Source of the DNA: Spirogloea muscicola
Lineage: Eukaryota > Streptophyta > Zygnematophyceae > Spirogloeales > Spirogloeaceae
Assembly (NCBI GenBank): GCA_009602725.1
Contig: WELB01000102.1
Span: 372,022-436,021 of the forward strand
Direction: 5' to 3'
DNA: 64,000 bases
The notes beneath the pieces were generated by a model. That model worked only from the letters and a program-made list of their open reading frames with translations. It did not search any database and was not told where the DNA came from. Shown here piece after piece: positions 45,441-55,736 of the stretch (position 1 is its first letter; each line of letters opens with the position of its first letter). Position numbers and translations under genes: made by a program.

Positions 45441-45454
45441 ACCTCTGATACCAA
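45441..45454 (-). promoter_or_regulatory. tRNA primer-binding site of full-length G1
   Basis: TTGGTATCAGAGGT directly follows the 5' LTR. The core TGGTATCAGAG is the standard complement of the initiator-Met tRNA 3' end used by plant LTR elements. The leader between here and gag (45440-45028) has no long frame of its own. Confidence 0.9.
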
Positions 45455-46353
45455 TGTGACATCTCTGCTCTTAATCACACAATTAGAGTCAGAATGTCCT
45501 GGTTTGGATTCGAGTATAGGGTGTTTTGGAGACAACCCTCATACAGGAGAACGCCAACGCACATACGCGCACAGAGCGCAGCGGAAGTCTTACCCTGAGG
45601 CACCGCCCTAGAGCGGTGACTCTACCAATAGACTTACAGAGAGCCGGCAGGGCCCGCAGCGATGAGCTGCGGCGACGGGCTGGCAGCAGCCGGCAGCAGC
45701 AGAGCTGTGGCGGCGGCGGCAGCAGCAGGCAGCAGCGGGGCTGGCTAGGCAGCCGCAGGGCTGTGTCTCTCTCGGGCGTTGGCCGACTCCCCCCGGAGTC
45801 TGACCAAGGCCCACTACTTATAGCGGTTCTCCTGCCACCCCTCCCCTGAGGGTGTGACGAGGGTCGGCCCCAAGGCCCTCCCTTGGAGGGGCGGGCCTGA
45901 CAAGGGGACACGACAAATACAACAGGCTGGCACACAGGGCCAGTGGCCTTTAGCACGAGTCCAAGGGACTGGGGCCAAGAGGCCGGCGCGTGAGTCCAAG
46001 GGACTGGCGCGCTGGACAGTGACTAGCGCCAAGGAGGTGGCGCGCCAGGCCAATAGCCTGGCTCACGGGGTCAAGGGACTGAGGCCATGCAGCCATGAGG
46101 ACTGGAGAGCTGGTCAATCCGGTCGGCCCGCGGGGCGCCGGCCTGAGGGAGAGCTGACCCACCCGGCCGGCCTGCAGGGCGTGAGCCCGAGGCGTGCCGA
46201 CAGGGTACGGAGCCCGGGACCCTCGAACCGTACTTAGCTACACGGAGTGCAGCCAAGCTACCCGCACCGTTTGGGACTCCAAACGGTAGATACGTTACGC
46301 TCATGTAAGGTTATCGCGCGCCGTTGGTACCTTCAAACGGCGGAAACGTTACA
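45455..46353 (-). repeat. 5' LTR (family A) of the full-length G1
   Basis: 899 bp. In element orientation a TATAAGTA box (45822-45815) is followed by a CAG-rich leader, GTAAGT near 45637 and a CCGCTCTAGGGCGG hairpin near 45618-45605. The TATA box marks the probable transcription start region. Confidence 0.9.
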
Positions 46354-46488
46354 GGCTTCGTGGGTGGTGGCGGTGTTGGGTGATGGCGGTGTTGCTTATG
46401 GCGGCGCTCCACCAAAGGCTGCGTGCCTGCCGCAGGCGTCCGCTCTGGTGCGGCAAACTACCCGAAATGCTGACTGTAGTCCGTTCGT

Positions 46489-46981
46489 CCCGGCTCTGGC
46501 CCTGTGTTCCAGCCTCTTGTAATCCTCGTGTCCCCTTGTCAGGCCCGCCCCTCCAAGGGAGGGCCCTGGGGGCGACCCTCGTTACATCCTCAGGGGAGGG
46601 GTGGCAGGAGAACCGCTGTGAGTAGTAGGCCTTGGCCAGACTCCGGAGTCCGACCAACGCCCGAGAGAGACACAGCCCTGCTGCTGCCTAGCCAGCCCCG
46701 CTGCTGCCTGCTGCTGCCGCTGCCGCCACAGCTCTGCTGCTGCCGCCTGCTGCCAGCCCGTCGCCGCTGCTCATTGCCGCGGGCCCTGCCGGCTCTCCGT
46801 AAGTCTATTGGTAGAGTCACCGCCCTAGGGCGGTGCCTCAGGATAAGACTTCCGCTGCGCTCTGTGCACGTATGTGCGTTGGGGTTCTACTGTATGAGGG
46901 TTGTCTCCAAACAACCCTATGCTCAATTGCAAATCAGGACACCCTGACTGTGATTGTGTGATTAGATGCAGAGATGTCACA
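46489..46981 (+). repeat. Tandem unit 2: truncated LTR-A (P2)
   Basis: 493 bp matching P1 (38432-38920), beginning at the same internal LTR point (CCCGGCTCTGG) directly after the flank end GTCCGTTCGT. Flank S2 is 38921-38951 plus 46354-46488. Confidence 0.85.
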
Positions 46982-47146
46982 GCTTCCTTCTTGCGTTCGA
47001 GGAACCCGGCTTCGTGGATGGTGGCGGTGTTGGGGGATGGCGGTGTTGCTTATGGCGGCGCAGCGATCGCCAGAGGCTGCCTGCCTGCCGCAGGCGTCCG
47101 CTCTGGTGCGTCAATTTACCCGAAATGCTGACTGTAGTCCGTTCGT
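46982..47146 (+). repeat. Tandem unit 3: flank segment S3
   Basis: Third copy of the 161-bp flank. After GTCCGTTCGT it continues into unique DNA (TGCCTGACTGGGCC) instead of LTR sequence, so it marks the right edge of the array. Confidence 0.8.
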
Positions 47147-48001
47147 TGCCTGACTGGGCCTCGTCGCAGAGTAAGGAGCCGAGGTCTGTAGCGGTGTGGC
47201 ATGGCGCTGTCGTCGCGCTCTTCCCCCCTTTGCTCGTCGTCCGTGTGAGGTGGCGCTGTCGTCGCGCTCTGCCTCAGGGCATCTGCGTCGAATGGCGTCC
47301 TTCTCGCGCGCAAGGTACCCAGCGTCTCTATCAATGAAAGGATGTGGGAATAACGGCTGTAGGTTAGGTAGCCGTATCCAAGGCAAAGCTACTGGGGATG
47401 GAATGTATATTGCAGCGTCTGCCGAGACTGTCTGCTACAGGAAATGGAGCCCTCTATATAGGAGGGTCCCTGACGCGGTGCCGCCGCCAGGGCCCGGTGA
47501 TCGGAGCCCTCGCCCAGCAGTGGCCGTGGTGGTACCACCGCTGGGCAGGTGGCCGGAACCTTTGCCTGGCGGTGGCAGTGGTGTCTAGATGGCGACACGT
47601 GCGGCCAAGCCCAAGCATCGTCACAACAACTGGATATAATTAGGATACTTCTATGATCTTTGACATAATATCACTGATGTGACGTGTCCGTCACCGTACC
47701 CTATGGTACATTTGGTGAACATCCAATGGTACCAGTAATTTGACAAGACCTCGTATGTAGCAACTTCAGTCTCTCAAAGCATGCCAAGCTCCTTGTCTGT
47801 AAATATGGAGACTTCTTGGACTTTCCCCATGCCCCGCAAAATTGCCTTGTGCAGCCCGTACGCCGCCCAGGCTACGAATGAGCAGGTTGATGGACCTGCT
47901 CGCGGTGTCGTACCCGCTCATCAGGGGAGGCCATGCGACCCTCTACACAGCCTTGGGGGAAGAGTGGCAGGTGAAGTACTTTGAAAAGTGCAGGCTGTGA
48001 C
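47147..48001. other. Unique region without a recognisable gene
   Basis: Short open frames only. GGCGCTGTCGTCGCGCTCT-like sequence occurs twice here (near 47203 and 47251) and once near 37206, left of the solo LTR-A, so it may be a local low-copy repeat. Confidence 0.45.
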
Positions 48002-48930
48002 TGTAACATTCCCCCCCTTTTGGGCGCCAACGGTGCCGGTCACCTTACATGAGCGTATCGTATCTACTGTTCGAAGTCCCCAACGGTGCGGGTAATTTCG
48101 CTGCACTCCGTGTAGCAAAGTACGGTCCGAAGCCCCCGAGCTCCGTGCCGCACGTGCAGGCGGCTTCGCCCGCCAGGTTGTCTGAGAAACGCTGCTTCGC
48201 TCGCGCGCAGCATCGTCCGGGAGTTGTCGTACTCCTTCCGGCGGACGCGGCTTCGCTCGCGCGCGGCATCGTCCGGGTATATCTCCATCCGCCAGGCGCC
48301 GCTTCCTTCGCGCGCGGGAGCGTCTGGCAAATCCGTCGTCCCCTGGAGTTTCCCTTCAGCCGCCAGGCGCCGCTTCGCTCCCGCGTGGCAGCGTCCGGCA
48401 GATCCGTCTTGTTCCCTGGACTCTCACCCTAGCCGCCATGCGCTGCTTCCCTCCGCCGTGGCAGCGTCCGGCATATTCGTCGTTCCCCTTGTCTGGCCCG
48501 CCCCTCCGAGGGAGGGCTATGGGGGCGACCCTCGTCACGCCCTCTGGGGAGGGGTGGCAGGAGAAACGCTACAAGTAGTGGGCTTGGCCTGGACCCAGCA
48601 GTCCGACCAGCGCCGAGAGAGACACAGCCCTGCTTCTGCCTAGCCAGCCCCGCTGCTGCCTGCTGCTGCCGCCGCCGCCACAGCTCTGCTGCTGCCGCCT
48701 GCTGCCAGCCCGTCGCTGCAGCTCATCGCTGCGGGCCCGGCCGGCTCTCTGTAAGTCTATTCGTAGAGTCACCGCCCTAGGGCGCTGCCTCAGGAAAAAA
48801 TTTATCTGCGCTCTGTTTGCAAGTGTGCGATGGCGTTTCCCTGTATGAGGGTTGTCTCTTAAACACCGTATGCTTGGTTCCAAACCAGGACATTCTGACT
48901 AACTGTATGGTTAGGGACAGGGATGTTACA
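48002..48930 (+). repeat. Solo LTR (A/B-like) with target duplication
   Basis: 929 bp, from TGTAACATTCCCCCCC to AGGGATGTTACA, flanked by GTGAC on both sides (47997-48001 and 48931-48935). The leader hairpin CACCGCCCTAGGGCGCTG is near 48769. Confidence 0.9.
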
Positions 48931-49524
48931 GTGACTGGGAGCAATCGGACCAGGCGGGATCAATGAGATGAGAGAGTGCGAGCCTGCCTGTCCTCGCGTG
49001 TCTCATGACCTCGGCCCAGAGCGCGTGGCAGGTGCGCATGGAGACCTCGTGGAGGAGCCTTGCTGGGTTGACGACTTGGCAGATACGCTGCTGACCTTCA
49101 TGCCATCCATCCACGCTGAACTTCCTGCATTTAAGCCCCATACTCGCTACTGCTGTGGTTATGGGCTTACAAATAGCTACAGCGCATCTCCACACAGAGC
49201 AACTAGACCTGGTCCATATGAGGCTAGCATTCGAGAGTTCTCAAGCTCTCCAACATAATCCGCGCACCAATCAGCGGCTGTATCAGGAAAAATGGCATGG
49301 AAGTTCCGGAAGATTTCGGCAGTGAGCTCCAGCAGTGAGCTGCAATACCAAGCAGCCGCAGAGATGCATCTCGAAATGGGCGTCCTTGCAACTTATAGTC
49401 TGGTGTCGGCCCAGCGGAAGCGGAAGCAAATCCGTGTCTTGGGTGTGACGAGCTTAGCTTCAGTTCTACTCCTGAGGGGCGGGCCTGACGAAGGGGCAAC
49501 GGTTACACGCGCTGCAAGACGCTA
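48931..49524. other. Unique region; possible reverse exon
   Basis: The minus frame 49195-48926 (89 residues) contains a stretch of ordinary composition (QVVNPARLLHEVSMRTC, HALWAEVMRHARTG). It could be a host exon. I recognise no family and found no convincing splice partners. Confidence 0.25.
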
Positions 49525-50453
49525 GTGGTGTAACGCTCCCACCGTTTGTGGGCGTTAAAGCGTTACAATTGATTTATTGCCACGTGACCGACCTTGTAAC
49601 GATCCCGCCGTTTGATGATGCCACACGGTGCTGTCAGCGTTACAATGGCCGCTAGCCTTTTGACGGACAAGTGGCCCATCCAGGTGGTGGGCGGGCTGCT
49701 TGACGGGCAATGGGCCCGCCCAGGTGCGGGCGAGTCCCGCCCGTCCTGGATCAATCCTCGCCAGTCTCCACCCTGCCAAGGGTGAAAACTTTGGCCTGGG
49801 ACGACCCGCTGCGACCCGCTCACACCCAGGATTTGGGTAAGGGGGAAAGACTAGTAGCCTTAGGCCGAGACCTGACAGGGGTCAGACCGGTGAAGCCTGA
49901 GAGCAGCCTTGCTGCTGCCTGCCGCCGCAGCCGCCGTTGAGCCTGCTGCGGGGCTTCCTGCGGGGAGTCCGTGGCTGCGCCCCTTGGTGGACAGCTGCTG
50001 GCTCGCGCCCAGGAGGGGGAGCCGCCGCCTGACAACGGCGCCACAGGGCCTGTAATAAGCCGACCCTGTACACAGGCAACTAGGGGTTCATGTCCTTATT
50101 GGATCGGACAAAGGGGGTTTAGGAGCAAACTCTCTACAGGAAGAAGCACTCGCGCATAGGCGCGCAGCGGAAGTCTTGGCCCTGTGGCGCAGCCGTCAGG
50201 CAGCGTCTCCACCTCCTGGGCACCAGCCCGCAGCCAGCCCACCAAGGACCAGCCGCGGACGCCTCGAGCGAGCCGGCAGCGATCTGCCGGCGACGGGCTG
50301 CGGCAGCAGGAAGCAGCAGGGCTGCGCCTCTCTCTGGCTTCAACGATCCGAGCTCCCCTAGTCGGGTTGAGGCCAGACCATTACCACCACCCTTCTGCCG
50401 AATCTAACGAGGACGACTTACCCTGACTGCATGTGTAGGGGCGACGTTGTTAC
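49525..50453. repeat. LTR-E-like pieces in inverted arrangement
   Basis: 49595-50110 is E-like in plus orientation (ggcccgcccaggtgcggg, CAG-rich leader, GGAGCCGCCGCCTGAC hairpin region). 50133-50340 repeats the leader in minus orientation, and 50380-50453 again resembles an E terminus. It adjoins the polypurine end of element G2-c. Confidence 0.55.
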
Positions 50454-52850
50454 ATGATAGCTCCCCACTCTGGTGTTCACGTCCTCGGGAATAACGAGAA
50501 TGAAGCCGAAAGGTATCCTTACAGAACGCCCAAAGTGTGCGGCCTCGACCAAGCCCAGGAAAACCACCAACCATGGCCAGGTAGTCCGAAAGGGTAGTTG
50601 GACAATCTGCCAAAGTGGCCGCAAGCTCCCACGTCTTGTGCTCAGGCCCATAACTGAGCCACTTCACCAGATACTCACGGGTCTTGCGCCCACGGATAAT
50701 GTTCCCGTGAGATCTCTTCCACCTTAAACTCGAGGTCGTCCTCGATCGATAGTGATGGTGAGGGCGGTTGGACACGGGCATCCAAGTGGAAGGCCCCTCA
50801 GCTGAGACACAAGGAAGACGTTACGAGTCTTCCAATGCACCCTTGTTTGAAGCTCATAGGATACCTTGCCCACAAGGCGTACTACTAAACAAGGTCCAAC
50901 CCACTTGGGGTAGCCACTTGCGTGTACTCACAGCCCTCAAGGACAGATTCTTCATGTTCGAAGCACTTGCGCACCGATGTCGAAGGAGACCCTTCCGAAA
51001 TCTGTCAGCATAAGCCTTCTGGAGGCGCTGGGCAAATCCAAGAAATGCGAGCCCGTCACTGAGCTTCCAAGAGAGTCCCATGAAAGGCTACCGTGCCTGA
51101 AATTCGTCTCGGCTCCCCACACCTGAATAGGTGCTCGGGGTTGCTGACCATGAATGTTTTATCTACGTCAATATTGCTGGAATCGATTATGCAAATGTGG
51201 CACACAGCCAATCATCACCCAACATCACATCAAATTCAGCAGCCTACTCAATGGGGTTAACAAGGCACTCCAATCTCGTACTTCTACATGCGAGCGAATT
51301 GCTCCCTAACATTTGTAAGGAAACAATTCGCAGCACATAGGTGGGTTGGCCATCGGCCAACGTCATTCGTGACAAGTCTTCTGCTTGGACATACAAGGCG
51401 TTGGTACAAACCAATGTTCTCATTGTCAAAGGATAAATCTGAGGCCCCTGAGTCCATGAAGATCTTGGCCAGTGCATCAGCAACCAGCCCCTCAACCAGC
51501 CCCTGACATAGCATAGGATTTACTACACGTACAGTTCTACCAAGGTGCTAGCGACATACACCCGTACTTTTCCCGGGTACGGCCTTTCCTGAGCTGCATG
51601 GACGTAGACCTAAGGAGCCTATGTCCCGCAGAGTGCGAGCACTCTGCTCGCACTCTGATAAGGAACCTGCCCATACACACGCAGTCAGTCGTCTTTCTTA
51701 GGTTCGGCTGTAGGTGTTCTGGAGCTGTGGTGAAGCATTAGCGCATAGGCGCAGCGGAAGACAGGCCCTGTGGCGCCGCCGTCCGGCGGCGACTCCACCT
51801 CCTGGGCGCAAGCCAGCAGCTGTCTCCCAAGGGCGCAGCCACGGACTCTTTCCAGCAAGCCCCGCAGAAGGCTGCGGCGGCGGCTGTGGCAGCAAGCAGC
51901 GGCAACGCTGCTCCTGGGCTTCACCGAGCTCATGTCGGTATTCAGCCCAAGGCTTGTAGTGCTTCCCCCGTGCCACCCCCCCTCCTGGGGTGTGAGCGGT
52001 TCGCCCCATGGCCTGCCTTGCGGCGGGCCAAAGATACCCCCTTGGACGGGTGGATCTGGCCGAGGGTTATTTCGGGACGGGTAGGGCCCGCACCTGGGCG
52101 GGCCACTTGCCCGGCAAGCCAGCCCGCCACCTCGACAGACCACTTGTCCGTCGAACGGCTGGCGCTCATGTAACGCTAACCGCCGTGTGGCTCACTAAAC
52201 GGCAGGTCCATTACACCGCCCGCCTGCCACCTAGGCGGGCCACTTGCCCTTCAAACGGTATCATCTATGTAACGCTAACAGCACCGTGTGGCTTTGAAAA
52301 CGGCGGTATATTTTGCATTGCGAGCATTCTACTCTGGCTTTTGTGCTACAGCGACATCCCCTAGCTTGATAAGTCACGCCGCGCCTGTGAGGCACAATGA
52401 AGAACACAGTTTCTTCAGGCCGACTACGAGCAGGCCAGCTCACATACACATCTGCAGCCACTTGCAAGTCAGTGTAGGACGCCCACACATGTAGAGGGCC
52501 ACCGGCCCTCAGAGCTTGCAATAAAGCAGACATCGAGCGCACCACAGGATCACTGGATGGTGGGCAAGCTTGACCAGCAAGACCAAATAAGATTGCACGC
52601 GGAGGCTAGGGCAAGGTACCCACGTTTTCCCTTGTTTTTGCCCTGGGGCCTTGCAGTCCTTAGTCTCCGTAACGTAAGCTCAGAGCAGTCAAGTGGGCTG
52701 GTAATCGCTTTCGTCCGGAGCTGGCCTGCTGTCAGAGCCTCTTGATGTAAATGCCGGTGGCAATCCCAACGGTCACGTACTGTCGGTCTTGTCGGTAGTC
52801 GTGCAGGGGCTTTCAATGGCCCATGTTAAAGTAACTGCATCTTACTTATC
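50454..52850 (-). mobile_element. Ty3/gypsy element G2-c, fossil
   Basis: Minus-strand pieces: chromodomain (50781-50460, REYLVKWLSYGPEHKTWE), integrase C-part (51080-50830) and protease region (51640-51180), then, beyond an inserted LTR-E, the protease/linker and gag end (52850-52319). Most of pol is absent. Same lineage as G2-a (compare 13500-14250). Many breaks and large losses. Confidence 0.7.
51655..52318 (-). repeat. LTR-E inserted in G2-c
   Basis: Reversed E-type LTR with GCAGCGGAAGACAGG, the CCGCCGTCCGGCGGCG hairpin (about 51777-51792) and a CAG-rich leader. The terminus near 52217 is followed by a second, diverged copy of the same end (52218-52318). Confidence 0.65.
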
Positions 52851-53250
52851 ACGCTTTTAAGGGTGGACGTAAACGATGACGATTGACATGCACGGAGGAG
52901 GGCTGCATGAAAAGGAGGGGCGGGGCGCAGGGGAAGCAACCAGACGATGTGGTAGCTAGACTATAGTATATTAAGTTCAACTCTTTGTTGCGGTGCTGCA
53001 GCACGGTTGCAGCAAACCGCTGGTGTCTGACTACCGTTGATGTCAGCATACTTTCGCTAATTGTATCTGGAGTCCCAAGTAGGTGAAATGTTAAGCACCT
53101 CAAGTTCTACTGAAGAGCTGGAATGCTGCAGTTACTGCCAACTTACATGTAATCATGTCTGCTTTGCACAGTATATTTGACCTGCTCCGGGCTTTCAGAC
53201 CGTGAGGTGGCAGCCTCGCACGTAGGAAACAAAGGTCGCACCATACTTAA
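52851..53250. other. Unique region left of a solo LTR
   Basis: Continuous with 54232 onward before the LTR inserted. The minus frame 53103-52849 (84 residues) has no known domain. Confidence 0.4.
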
Positions 53251-54231
53251 TGTAACGTTTCCGCCGTTTGAGTGTGCCAACGGCGCGCGATAACCCTACA
53301 TGAGCGTAGCGTATCTACCGTTTGGAGTCCCAAACGGTGCGGGTAGCTTGGCTGCACTCCGTGTAGCTAAGTACGGTCCGAGGGTCCCGGGCTCCGTACC
53401 CTGTCCGCACGCCTCGGGCTCAACGCCCTGCAGGCCGGCCGGGTGGGTCAGCTCTCCCTCAGGACGGCGCCCCGCGGGCTGGTCGGATTGACCAGCTCTC
53501 TCGGCCTCATAGCTGCATGGCCTCGGTCCTGTGTCCGCATGGCCTCAGTCCCTTGGCCCCGTGAGCCAGGCTATTGGCCTGGCGCGCCACCTCCTTGGCG
53601 CTAGTCACTGTGCAGCGCGCCAGTCCCTTGGACGCGCGCGCCGGCCTCTTGGCGCTAGTCCCTTGGACTCGTGCTGTGCAGCGCGCCAGTCCCTTGGACT
53701 CGCGCGCCGGCCTCTTGGCGCTAGTCCCTTGGACTCGTGCTACAGGCCTCTGGCCGTATGTGCCAGCCTGTTGTATTTGTCGTGTCCCCTTGTCAGGCCC
53801 GCCCCTCCAAGGGAGGGCCCTGGGGGCGACCCTCGTCACACCCTCAGGGGAGGGGTGGCAGGAGAACCGTTATAAGTAGTGGGCCTTGGCCAGACTCCTC
53901 AGTCGACCAACGGCCGAGAGAGACACAGCCCTGCTGCTGCCTAGCCAGCCCCGCTGCTGCCTGCTGCTGCCGCCGCCGCCACAGCTCTGCTGCTGCCGGC
54001 TGCTGCCAGCCCGTCGCCGCAGCTCATCGCTGCGGGCCCTGCCGGCTCTCTGTAAGTCTATTGGTAGAGTCACCGCCCTAGGGCGGTGCCTCAGGGTAAG
54101 ACTTCCGCTGCGCTCTGTGCGTGTATGTGCGTTGGCGTTCTCCTCTGGAGGGTTGTCTCCAAAACACCCTATGCTCGAATCCAAACAGGACATTCTGACT
54201 CTAACTGTGTCTTTAGAGCAGAGATGTCACA
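53251..54231 (+). repeat. Solo LTR-A with target duplication
   Basis: 981 bp, flanked by CTTAA on both sides (53246-53250 and 54232-54236). TATAAGTA is at 53871-53878, GTAAGT at 54052-54057 and the palindromic hairpin CACCGCCCTAGGGCGGTG at 54071-54088. A block of about 70 bp (ccagtcccttgg...gctagtcccttgg) is duplicated inside it near 53620-53735. Confidence 0.92.
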
Positions 54232-55228
54232 CTTAAGCTCCTTCATCACCATACTGCTTGGTAATTTTCTTCATGTTCGCAATTCCCGCTGCTCTTTACC
54301 GAGCCAAGCCACATATACTGATCTCCCTCGGTTGATCTGGCTCACATGGTGTAATCAGCTTCACTATGCTTTGCAGTAGCACATTTGCACGGAGGGCGAG
54401 CGGATCGTCAAGCCCAGGCGTGCAGCAAAGCGAGAAGGTCGGAAGGCAATGGGATGGGGCTGCAATGGCAGCATGGCACCATGTTCTTCGAGGCCAAGGT
54501 CCAAGACCAGGGGCCGAGTTGAGTGCATAGCTCATACATCTTCCGTACCTCGGGATGTCCTCAGCTAGCTGACGGACTGTCTCCCTGAAATTTGGCTCTG
54601 TGGCTTCGTCATGTAGGCACCGACGGTCTCCTGCCGACGACCCTGCCACAATGAGGTTATGCACGTCGTGACGATATACTTTCACCCCAGATGGGCATGC
54701 GCGTAGCCTGTTTGTCATTTTTGCGACGTCATGTGTCAGCCTATTTGCAGCGTGCTCAAGCTCATGCTTTGCACCAACCAGATGGTTGGTCGAGCCTTAG
54801 CTGGTGACACAAGAGCTTGCCAATGGCCGTCCGATATTTGGCCACAAGCTAGTAATCTCTGTGCCGACTCGTGGTTCCTGAGCTGGTCAGCTTGGCAGTA
54901 GGTGATGTACATCTGTCAGTGTGCTTTGTACTCGGGCACTCAGGCCCTCCATCACTTATTGCACTAGCCATTCTTACACAAGCTGTTGGCAAATATTCAA
55001 TGGCAACCGACATCCATTGTCTGACCTACCACCAACCTACCAAGCTCCCCATTCCTGTCAATATTCGTGAAAGGCTTGCCAATGGCCAGTGACCGTCTAC
55101 TATGAACGGCCTTGCGTGAGCCGCCTGACGTCTTCGTCAATCTCAACTACAGCAGTTGTGCCTTCAGGGTGTTTTCAGACGGTCGCCTCCCGTCGCCGTT
55201 CAGCGTCAGCACCACACCGTCTCCGAGC
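54232..55228. other. Unique region; possible reverse open frame
   Basis: The minus frame 54718-54296 (140 residues) has balanced composition (LIVAGSSAGDRRCLHDEA, FRETVRQLAEDIPRYGRC) and is the longest non-transposon frame in this part. I recognise no family. It could be a host exon or part of an unknown repeat. Confidence 0.3.
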
Positions 55229-55736
55229 GAACCAGCCGTTTGATTAAGCCACATGGCTCTGTTGGCATTACATGACCGGCCATTTGGGACAAGTGGCCCG
55301 CCCAGGTGCGCCCGCCCGTCCTTAAATACCTCTCACCAGGAACCACCCGTTCAAGGGAGGATCTTTGGCCTGCCGCAAGGCGGGCCATGGGGCGACCCGC
55401 TCACAGCCCCGGGAGAGCGGGTGGCACGGGGAAGCACGAGGAGCCTTGGGCTGAGGCTCGAGAGGAGTTCGAAGCAGGGAAGCCCAGGAGCAGCCTTGCC
55501 GGTGCTCGCCGCCGCAGCCGCCGCCGCAGCCGCCGCCGCACTGCACTGCGGGCCTGCTGCGCCGGCCTGCGCCCAGATGGTGGAGTCGCCGCCGGACAGC
55601 GGCGCCACAGGGCCAGTTTCCGCTGCGCCTATGCGCTAGTGCTTTGCCTGTGTGGTGAATTGGTCCCTAAACCCCCTACAGCCGAACTCAAGAAGGACTG
55701 CTCACCCTAACTGCGTGTATAGGGCGAGGTTCTCCA
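55229..55736 (+). repeat. 5' LTR-E of G2-b (first bases missing)
   Basis: Matches 17144-18604 and 60540-60862 and ends just before the primer site. The hairpin region GTCGCCGCCGGACAGCGGCG is near 55585. Confidence 0.75.

Larger units (their letters stand above)
38952..46353 (-). mobile_element. Full-length G1 Ty3/gypsy chromovirus, looks whole or nearly so
   Basis: It is flanked by a perfect 5-bp target duplication GGCTT (38947-38951 and 46354-46358). LTRs are 45455-46353 (5') and 38952-39845 (3'), nearly the same length and sequence. The 5' LTR is followed by TTGGTATCAGAGGT (primer site for initiator-Met tRNA) and the 3' LTR is preceded by a polypurine tract. Gag, protease and pol each have a long open frame, on the minus strand and in that order. 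It sits inside the 161-bp flank segment of tandem unit 2. It is a young element, by far the youngest gag-pol copy in the window, with at most one or two breaks. Confidence 0.92.

Noticed and set aside
45441-45454. A tRNA gene at the TGGTATCAGAG matches
   Set aside because: Only the 3'-end complement is present, directly beside an LTR; it is a primer site. No cloverleaf sequence was seen.
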